Assembly: GCA_034506395.1 (NCBI GenBank)
Contig: JAPDPQ010000019.1
Span: forward strand, 41,863 to 105,862
DNA: 64,000 nucleotides
Direction: 5' to 3'
Source of the DNA: a candidate division KSB1 bacterium
GTDB lineage: Bacteria; Zhuqueibacterota; Zhuqueibacteria; Thermofontimicrobiales; Thermofontimicrobiaceae
A program made the position numbers and the translations under genes. Shown here one piece after another: positions 55,592-62,466 of this stretch; the first letter of the stretch is position 1; each line of letters begins with the position of its first letter. The notes beneath the pieces are model-generated. The model was not told the DNA's origin, ran no database searches, and saw only the letters and a program-made list of their open reading frames with translations.

Positions 55592-55930
55592 TTAGATCAC
55601 ATTCATATCGAACAATACCAAGCCCTGCTAAAGCCACGGCTTCACCAGGACAAGATACTTTTGCCAGAAACTTATGCGCTGCGACAATATTACCCCAATC
55701 CCTTTCATTCCTGCACCCGCATCGAATATTCCCTGGCAGAAGCTGGCAAGGTGAAGCTAGCGGTTTATGATCTCCTGGGACGCGAAGTGGCCATTTTAGT
55801 GAACCAGCAGCAGCCAGCAGGACATTATGAAGTGACCTTTGATGCCCGCGATTTAGCTAGTGGGGTTTATATCTATCGCCTTGAAGCTGGCGCGTATGTT
55901 GCCAATAAGAAGCTGGTGCTGGTTCGTTAG
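55592..55930 (+). pseudogene. orphan 3' end of a subtilase gene (sorting domain only)
   Basis: The frame starting near 55592 encodes HIHIEQYQALLKPR..., which aligns with HIYIEQPKALPKPR... in the subtilase at 58579-60891, then the sorting domain (YYPNPFHSCTRIEYSLAEAG to KLVLVR). The DNA from 55730 on is nearly identical to 60690-60891. It has no start codon or signal peptide of its own; the in-frame stop upstream is at 55559-55561. I read it as the last part of an older module copy whose front has been lost. A direct expressed product seems unlikely. Confidence 0.75.
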
Positions 55931-55946
55931 CGATGGCATAAAGAAG

Positions 55947-55977
55947 ACTGACCGGTCGGTGGCAGCGACTGGTCAGT
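55947..55977 (+). terminator. hairpin after the orphan sorting domain (copy A)
   Basis: ACTGACCGGTCG (55947-55958) pairs with CGACTGGTCAGT (55966-55977), with one G-T pair and a 7-base loop. A homologous hairpin is at 60914-60941 after the next subtilase. Confidence 0.6.
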
Positions 55978-56028
55978 GACATGTTTTACCAAGCAACGGC
56001 GCTGCTGTTAAAAATATCAAAAAACCTA

Positions 56029-56056
56029 TTGACTTTTTCTTTTTTTGGATTATAAT
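56029..56056 (+). promoter_or_regulatory. candidate promoter of the first propeller-protease module
   Basis: TTGACT (56029-56034) and TATAAT (56051-56056) are 16 bases apart. The same arrangement is found upstream of the second module (60995-61021). Confidence 0.5.
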
Positions 56057-56412
56057 TAAGGTAACGGCTGAAATAAGACAAGCAATCATTCCTAAACTAA
56101 TAAATTGATGAATAACATATGACCGATGGGTTAAAGCTGCGAAACTAGACTTTAAAAATGAAAAAGTGCAGTCGTCAATCTTCAAAAGCCGGGGTCGAAA
56201 CTTCAAAACTCGGTGAGAGCATAAAAGATAACAACTGATGGGGTAGCTTCTGCCTGAGCCCAATGAAATGGCTAGTGACCGGATAATGCCCTGAAAAAGC
56301 CAATCTGTTTTTGATGAGCAAGGACGGAAGCTGAATCAAACAGTTTGATAATAAATGTGAGAGGAGAGGCTTTAAATTTTAAATTTCTGACCCTAATGGA
56401 GCAAGAGACGCC
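56057..56412 (+). other. conserved leader of the first module
   Basis: About 355 nt lie between the candidate -10 box and the ATG at 56413, with no open frame of note. Short blocks (GGCTGAAATA, TGCGAAAC, TGAAAAAG) align with the leader at 61022-61332, so it may be a functional 5' UTR or only shared ancestry. No known riboswitch is recognisable. Confidence 0.4.
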
Positions 56413-57570
56413 ATGAAGAAAAAAAATATTCAATTTATAGCCCTCTCGATTTTATGGTTGCTTTTTCTAACATGTACCGAAGATGTTCCTCTAAAAATTA
56501 AAGAGGATGAGCTTTCTCCTGGAACCTGGCAATCCCTGGAATTTCATGATAAAGTACCAGTCAACCTTACCCTCGCTGAGCCGTATCTTTACGTAGCCGC
56601 AGCAAAGGACGGTGTCTGGCGTCGGAATATAGCTCAAATGAATGCAGATTGGGAATATTTAGGATTAGCCAGCTATGATTCGACGCTTGGCCCTCTGTAC
56701 GGCGTTGCTAAAGTTGATATCTGGGGCAATGATATCCTGGCAGGACTTGATGCTCCTATTGAAATAGAAAAAGGTATAAAGGTCGGAATCTGGCGCTCTC
56801 GTGATGGTGGCAAAACCTGGGCGCCATCCGATTCAGGCATCAGAACAGATAATTATCGTTCTAGCAAGGTGTATGATTTAAAACGTTCACCGCATGATCC
56901 TCAAATAATATTAGCTGGGAATAACACAATTTTCAGATCAAATAATAATGGCGAATCATGGACATTAGTTTATCCAGATCGTCGAGATGTGAGCATTAGA
57001 TATTATGGTTTTACCTGGCATCCTTCCAATCCCAACCTTGTATGGGCCTACGGACAAAGCGGGCGTGGAGATCCATTTCTTCAATATTCAGATAACTTCG
57101 GAATAATGTGGCAAGATTTGAGAACTGTTAGGTTTCTTCAATATAAAGCACTTTCTTTATTTGATCTCGAGTTTGATGCAATAAATAATAATGTAATTTA
57201 TGTGGTAACTGACGGTGGAATCTTCAAATCTTTAAATGGTGGTCAAGATTGGATAGACAATGTGGAACCATCGCCTCCGATTTTGGTTGATAGTAGTATT
57301 ACTGTCTTCTGGAAGATACTATGTCATCCAACACAATCAGATATCTTCTTTACCATTTCCCGCAACCAATTATATCTATCTTCTGATGCTGGCACTTCCT
57401 TTTATCTTCTCACATCACCAAACAAAGAGAATATTTTCACACTGGAATTTGACAGACTAAGGGATATGTTATATATTGGGGCTGCTGATGGAATATTTCG
57501 GTTGAAAAATCCGCTGAATGCACCGCGAATTAAATTATCATCTATCAGTGAAATCCAGAATTTAAATTAG
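56413..57570 (+). CDS. lipoprotein with Asp-box beta-propeller (first module)
   Basis: A 385-residue protein starting with a hydrophobic signal (KKKNIQFIALSILWLLFLTC); Cys21 follows a loosely lipobox-like FLT, so lipidation is possible but the site is imperfect. The rest looks like a sialidase/VPS10-type propeller with Asp-box repeats: RSRDGGKTW, RSNNNGESW, YSDNFGIMW, KSLNGGQDW, plus a weaker LSSDAGTSF. Such propellers bind proteins or glycans. Its stop is 15 bases before the protease gene and both ribosome sites are good, so they form an operon. It is paralogous to the protein at 61333. Confidence 0.75.
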   Translation: MKKKNIQFIALSILWLLFLTCTEDVPLKIKEDELSPGTWQSLEFHDKVPVNLTLAEPYLYVAAAKDGVWRRNIAQMNADWEYLGLASYDSTLGPLYGVAKVDIWGNDILAGLDAPIEIEKGIKVGIWRSRDGGKTWAPSDSGIRTDNYRSSKVYDLKRSPHDPQIILAGNNTIFRSNNNGESWTLVYPDRRDVSIRYYGFTWHPSNPNLVWAYGQSGRGDPFLQYSDNFGIMWQDLRTVRFLQYKALSLFDLEFDAINNNVIYVVTDGGIFKSLNGGQDWIDNVEPSPPILVDSSITVFWKILCHPTQSDIFFTISRNQLYLSSDAGTSFYLLTSPNKENIFTLEFDRLRDMLYIGAADGIFRLKNPLNAPRIKLSSISEIQNLN

Positions 57571-57585
57571 AGGGAGGATCAAACC

Positions 57586-58548
57586 ATGGATGCCAAGACG
57601 AATAAGTTTATTATATGCCAGATAGCTCTCGTTGCATTGTTTAGTATATTTGCATTTTGCTTTGGCAGCGCATTTTCACAAGAACAAATTATCCAAATTC
57701 ATGGAATTAGCTACGCCTTAAAAAATGGAAGATGGTACGTATATATTCATAATGAGTTTGGTGCTGAAAGCATCCCCAATCGGATTATAGTGCGCAGAAC
57801 CGATCGCGGAATTCTTACAGATAATGACCTTAAAGCGATAGGAGTTCATGACATTCGTTTTGCCAGCCCTCGGTTTTTGGAAGGATATTATGTTTTATCT
57901 CCGCTTGATAGCCTTAGATCTTTTGAGGTAGCGCAGACGCTTTCATTGTCAGGTCTTTTTGATTATGTCGTCCTGGATGGCTATGGAAAAAGAGGTGTAA
58001 CTGCAAATGACCAATATTTTACTCAGCAATGGAATCTAAGTGGAACAAAGCTGCGCATGGAAAATGCCTGGGATATTACTGCTGGAAACCCTTCCGTTAT
58101 TTTAGGTATTGTTGATTCAGGTTGTGATTATGGACATCCAGATTTATCAGGTAATATATGGTCAAATATCGGCTGGGACTTTGTGGATAATGACAATTCA
58201 CCCATCGACAGCTATGGTCATGGTACCAATGTCACAGGAATACCAGGCGCCAGAACGAATAATTCGATCGGAATTGCTGGCATAGCTGGTGGCTGGGGGA
58301 ATCAGGCTGGCGTCTCATTAATGATCCTAAAAGATGGGAACCAAGATCCTATCATTTCATTAACTGCCCAAGCTATTGAATGGGCAGCTGATCATGATGC
58401 TAAAGTTATAAATATCAGCAGTCAATTTGAACCAAATGACCCTGATTTAGAGCTACTTGAAGCTGCTGTTAATTATGCTGTAGGATCACACGATGTAGTT
58501 GTAGTTGCTATTGCGGGTAATCACAAAGACTCCTATAAAAATGATTAG
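57586..58548 (+). CDS. subtilase of the first module, N-terminal part (gene broken by in-frame TAG)
   Basis: This 320-residue fragment begins with a signal peptide (LVALFSIFAFCFGSAFSQ), then a propeptide-like region (PNRIIVRRTDRGILTD, LSLSGLFDYVVLD) and the front of a subtilisin domain with Asp177 (GIVDSG) and His212 (YGHGTNVTG). It ends at the TAG at 58546-58548. The same frame then continues without interruption to 60891, where the catalytic Ser lies, so the fragment alone cannot be an active protease. GAGGGAGG precedes the ATG. The intact paralogue at 62467 shows that the gene is normally continuous. Confidence 0.8.
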   Translation: MDAKTNKFIICQIALVALFSIFAFCFGSAFSQEQIIQIHGISYALKNGRWYVYIHNEFGAESIPNRIIVRRTDRGILTDNDLKAIGVHDIRFASPRFLEGYYVLSPLDSLRSFEVAQTLSLSGLFDYVVLDGYGKRGVTANDQYFTQQWNLSGTKLRMENAWDITAGNPSVILGIVDSGCDYGHPDLSGNIWSNIGWDFVDNDNSPIDSYGHGTNVTGIPGARTNNSIGIAGIAGGWGNQAGVSLMILKDGNQDPIISLTAQAIEWAADHDAKVINISSQFEPNDPDLELLEAAVNYAVGSHDVVVVAIAGNHKDSYKND

Positions 58549-58578
58549 AGCATTCGTTATCCTGGAAAATGGTCCAAT

Positions 58579-60891
58579 GTGATTTCATGCGGAGCCACCG
58601 ACCAAAATGACGTAAGATTTTCAAACAGTTTATACGGACCCGAGCTTGATGTAATGGCGCCAAGTATGGTATACACAACTGATATAAGAGGCGCAGGAGG
58701 TACAGTTTCCGGTGATTATTATGACAGTTTCGCTGGTACTTCAGCGGCTGCACCGCATGTCGCTGGACTTGCGGCACTGATTCGCTCGGTCGATCCATCT
58801 TTAAACTGGAGCCAAGTTCGCGAAATCATCTGCAACACAGCAGATAAGGTTCCTGGTATGGGAGGGCAACCTTTTTCAAATTATTATGGCTACGGTCGCA
58901 TCAACGCCTACCAGTCCTTGCTTATGGCCTTAGCCTATGCCAACAAGACTCCCAACATCTCGCCCACCATCTACAACAACCAGCGCATCTTAGCCCGGGG
59001 ACAGAATAATCCCGCTAACATGCTCCATGAAGTGTTCGCCGCTGGCGTGAGCGAAAGCTACGAGCTATTCTATCGCCGCTCCAGTAACAATGGCGCAAGC
59101 TGGGATGTCACCGCCCGCTTGAGTGCGGGAACCGAAAACAACCGGCAGCCCTGTCTGGCCATCATCGATGAAGGCACAACCGATGGCGTCCATGTGGTGT
59201 GGCAGACCAAAAAAGCCAATGTCAAATATAAAGTTTACTATCGCAAAAGCAGCAATGGTGGCGCTTCCTGGGGCGATCCTGTGTTGGTAGCCGATGACAT
59301 CACCTGCTCCTCTTATCAAAGCGCTGGACCCATGCCCGTCATCACTTCAATTTCATACGCTGGTAGCTATAAACTTATTGTGGTCTGGGTAACCAGTAGT
59401 GGTTTAAAATACCGAACGGCCTCCAATGATCAATGGGCAACGACTGGCTCCCTGGATGACTCGCCCGATAATGATAAAGTGTGGTTTCCGTCACTCATGG
59501 GCAAAGATAGCTGGGCATCTCTCCTTTATTCAACGCGCGACAACGTCTTTTCGCGTATCTACAATAACGGCAGTTGGTCAAGCCGAACTACCGTCGACAA
59601 AACCACCACCATTTTCGACCGCGCTCCACAAGTGGCCATCACCTACGGCAATGAAACCGCCGCAGTCTGGTACGCTCGACCTAGTGGGGGCGGCAATTAT
59701 CGCATCTGTTTTCGCATGGGCCAAAGCAATAACACCTGGAACAGTCAATATGATGAATTTAGCCACACCAATCGGGATGCGCTATATCCGACGGTCACCG
59801 TTTATGGTCCGCCGCAAGACGATTGTTCCACCGTGCTCTATCATACCTCAGACAACCAGGTTCATTTGCAACTGAAAGTGGGCGATGATGGCTCGTGGAC
59901 TGCCTATACGCCAGGAACTAATAATCGCTTTGCCAACATCACCGCTACTCGCTGGGATACGCCCAAGATGATCTGGACGGGCAATCAAACCAGCGGCGCT
60001 GGTCCTTATCCCATTGAGCTGAGCCAGCAATATCTGCCCAAGATCGCCCAAACCAGCCATTGGGTTTATCATCGTCGCGCCGACTTTGAACATCCCGATG
60101 ACGCCAGCGCGCTATCGCTGGAATGGGGCGAGATCGAAGTCAGCACCAAAAGCGGAGAATCCCTGTCGCTGGAATTCGTCCCCTGCAACCAACACATCAA
60201 TCTGCAGCTTAATGATGCCACGATCATGGATTATCTGGCCACTCAGCCAATAGCGCTTCCTGCCACGGCCGAACAATTGCGCTTTCATTATCGCGTATTC
60301 AGCAGTTGCGAGCAAGATACTTTGGCTGATAAAATTGCCACTGGCTTTACCAATGTTGAAGTGGTCTTTCGAATAACGGATCAAGCTTCAGGTCAGAGTT
60401 ATGTCCTCACAGAACGCTACGCCGATACCAATGGTGCTATTGATGAAAAGCAGGAAGTGACAGTGGATGTCTCGCCCTTGGCTGGAGCTTCGATCGTCAT
60501 CAGGCCCGAGCTTGGTGGGCCAGCGGTTGTGGGAAAGCAGTTCAGCTACAAGCTGGGTCACATTTACATCGAACAACCTAAGGCGCTGCCAAAGCCAAGG
60601 CCGCAACAGTTGAAAACACTTGAGCCAGAGACGTTTGCCATAACACAAAACTATCCCAACCCCTTTAATGCCTGCACCCATATTCAATATTCCCTGGCAG
60701 AAGCTGGCAAGGTGAAATTAGCGGTTTATGATCTTTTGGGACGCGAAGTGGCCATTTTAGTGAACCAGCATCAGCCAGCAGGATATTATGAAGTGACGTT
60801 TGATGGCCGCGATTTAGCCAGCGGGATTTATATCTATCGCCTTGAAGCTGGCGCGTATGTTGCCATTAGAAAGTTGGTGCTGGTTCGCTAG
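58579..60891 (+). CDS. subtilase of the first module, C-terminal part with propeller and sorting domain
   Basis: Same frame as the gene before it, so together they make a 1101-codon gene interrupted once. The nominal start here is a GTG (58579) with no ribosome site. It carries the catalytic Ser386 in the full numbering (AGTSAAAPHVAG), then a long propeller-like region with Asp-boxes (RSSNNGASW, KSSNGGASW), beta-sandwich segments and the NPFN sorting domain ending KLVLVR. From about 58890 its base composition turns GC-richer and it becomes nearly identical to the copy at 63879-64000. Without the front part it lacks a signal peptide, so the gene is likely dead unless the stop is read through. 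Confidence 0.8.
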   Translation: MISCGATDQNDVRFSNSLYGPELDVMAPSMVYTTDIRGAGGTVSGDYYDSFAGTSAAAPHVAGLAALIRSVDPSLNWSQVREIICNTADKVPGMGGQPFSNYYGYGRINAYQSLLMALAYANKTPNISPTIYNNQRILARGQNNPANMLHEVFAAGVSESYELFYRRSSNNGASWDVTARLSAGTENNRQPCLAIIDEGTTDGVHVVWQTKKANVKYKVYYRKSSNGGASWGDPVLVADDITCSSYQSAGPMPVITSISYAGSYKLIVVWVTSSGLKYRTASNDQWATTGSLDDSPDNDKVWFPSLMGKDSWASLLYSTRDNVFSRIYNNGSWSSRTTVDKTTTIFDRAPQVAITYGNETAAVWYARPSGGGNYRICFRMGQSNNTWNSQYDEFSHTNRDALYPTVTVYGPPQDDCSTVLYHTSDNQVHLQLKVGDDGSWTAYTPGTNNRFANITATRWDTPKMIWTGNQTSGAGPYPIELSQQYLPKIAQTSHWVYHRRADFEHPDDASALSLEWGEIEVSTKSGESLSLEFVPCNQHINLQLNDATIMDYLATQPIALPATAEQLRFHYRVFSSCEQDTLADKIATGFTNVEVVFRITDQASGQSYVLTERYADTNGAIDEKQEVTVDVSPLAGASIVIRPELGGPAVVGKQFSYKLGHIYIEQPKALPKPRPQQLKTLEPETFAITQNYPNPFNACTHIQYSLAEAGKVKLAVYDLLGREVAILVNQHQPAGYYEVTFDGRDLASGIYIYRLEAGAYVAIRKLVLVR

Positions 60892-60913
60892 CAATGGCAC
60901 GAGATGAAAAGAC

Positions 60914-60941
60914 TGACCGGTCGCTTGTACACGACTGGTCA
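60914..60941 (+). terminator. hairpin after the first subtilase (copy B)
   Basis: TGACCGGTCG (60914-60923) pairs with CGACTGGTCA (60932-60941), with one G-T pair. Sequence and position match the hairpin at 55947-55977. Confidence 0.55.
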
Positions 60942-60994
60942 ATGCGATGTGCTCCTAAGCAGCGACGTTTCTGTTAAAAATCTCAAAAAGCTAC

Positions 60995-61021
60995 TTGACT
61001 CTTTTTTTTCTTGATTATATT
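60995..61021 (+). promoter_or_regulatory. candidate promoter of the second module
   Basis: TTGACT (60995-61000) and TATATT (61016-61021) are 15 bases apart, weaker than the copy at 56029. The T-rich spacer is shared by both. Confidence 0.4.
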
Positions 61022-61332
61022 AAAACCGAGGCTGAAAATAGGACTATCCATCTTTCCTGACTTTATAAGTTGACGACTGAGATACGACCTACGGATTAAA
61101 CCTGCGAAACGGAACCTGGATCAGAAACTGGCTACGGAATAGAACACCACGCTTGAACGAATAGCGCTTGCCTCGTCTTGATGAAACGACTACTAACAGA
61201 ATAATAGCTGGAAAAAGATAATTTGATCTTTGATAATTGGAACGAAACCCCGAATCGGACGCTTTGACAATATTGTTGAGCCGAGAGAACAGGGGCCTTT
61301 TATTACTTATAGGAATGGAAGGTGATAATGCG
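61022..61332 (+). other. conserved leader of the second module
   Basis: About 310 nt before the lipoprotein ATG at 61333. It aligns in blocks with 56057-56412. A frame open from 61237 reads into the gene but has no ribosome site, and the signal peptide begins at 61333. Confidence 0.4.
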
Positions 61333-62442
61333 ATGAGAAAAAATTATCTAAAAGTGCTGGGCTTTTGTCTGTCCATCCTCGGGCTGGCTATGCTTTTATC
61401 ATGCCAGAGAGGAAAAGAGATCACTCGACCTGAACAACCTCGCCCCCAGGGCTGGATAGCGATGGGATTAGAAAACCTTCAGGTCAATCGAATCAAAGTT
61501 ATCGGCGATTGGGTGTATGCCTGTACCCGGCAAAATGGCTTACTGCGAAGTCCCCACAATCTGGCTGCTGAAGCAGATTGGCATTATCTTGGCTTGGCGA
61601 ATTTGCGCGTAGACGTCGGATATCAGGAAGGTCTAACAGATATAGTGTCTTTAGAAGACACTCTGATCGTGAGCGTGAGATCTGGGAATTTCTCGCCTGC
61701 GGTGTCTGGCATTTACCGCTCGATTGATGATGGTAAAACCTGGATCAAATCGGATTCTGGTTTTTATACCGATCAATATTATAAGGGTACCGCTAATGTC
61801 ATTCGATTAATCCAATCTTCCCAGAATCCTCGTTATCTTTTAGCAGTTTGTAGCGGAGGGCCATTAGTATATTTAAGCCAGGATTTTGGCCGTGCCTGGA
61901 AGTTAATATTCTCCATTTTTTCAGGCATTACCTTTTATGCAGCAGCTTTTCATCCGTTAAGTTTAAATGAGCTCTGGGTAGGAGGCAACAGCAATAGGGG
62001 ATTACCATTGCTGTATAACTCAACAGATCAAGGAACTACCTGGCAAGAGATGCTCAGGTGGCCCTATTATCCAGATGTGCAAGATATGGTAAATGATATT
62101 GTGTTTAACCCGTATCATGGCAAGCCCTTATATGTCTGCATGAATCATTTCATTCTAACAACAACCGATGCGGGCCAAACCTGGGTGAAGTCTGATACAT
62201 TAAAAACAGGTTTGTGCAATTTGGATATCAATCCTCATAATGCTAACGAATTGATTGCCTGCGGTTCAAAAAATTTGTACAAATCCATCGATGGTGGTCA
62301 TAATTGGACAGTGTTAACCCAAGGTCCCCCTGATTTATTCATGATTAACATGGCCATAGATTGGGATAAAAGAATCCTTTATGTCAATACTTGTGAGTTC
62401 AGATTAGAAATTTCAGCCGGAATATTTAAGTTATTTTTCTAA
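61333..62442 (+). CDS. lipoprotein with Asp-box beta-propeller (second module)
   Basis: A 369-residue paralogue of the protein at 56413. The signal KNYLKVLGFCLSILGLAMLLSC contains a good lipobox (LLSC). The propeller has five Asp-box repeats: RSIDDGKTW, LSQDFGRAW, NSTDQGTTW, TTTDAGQTW and KSIDGGHNW. Both copies share WxYLGLA shortly after the lipid anchor. Only moderate identity remains with copy A, as expected of a binding surface under change. It ends 24 bases before the second subtilase. Confidence 0.78.
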   Translation: MRKNYLKVLGFCLSILGLAMLLSCQRGKEITRPEQPRPQGWIAMGLENLQVNRIKVIGDWVYACTRQNGLLRSPHNLAAEADWHYLGLANLRVDVGYQEGLTDIVSLEDTLIVSVRSGNFSPAVSGIYRSIDDGKTWIKSDSGFYTDQYYKGTANVIRLIQSSQNPRYLLAVCSGGPLVYLSQDFGRAWKLIFSIFSGITFYAAAFHPLSLNELWVGGNSNRGLPLLYNSTDQGTTWQEMLRWPYYPDVQDMVNDIVFNPYHGKPLYVCMNHFILTTTDAGQTWVKSDTLKTGLCNLDINPHNANELIACGSKNLYKSIDGGHNWTVLTQGPPDLFMINMAIDWDKRILYVNTCEFRLEISAGIFKLFF

Positions 62443-62466
62443 GTTATACAACGAAAGGAGATCGTC

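Noticed and set aside
58546..58548. Selenocysteine or pyrrolysine recoding of the internal stop
   Set aside because: The codon is TAG, not TGA, and TAG is used as a normal stop by other genes in the window; no pyl gene is present. A nonsense mutation or sequence error is simpler.
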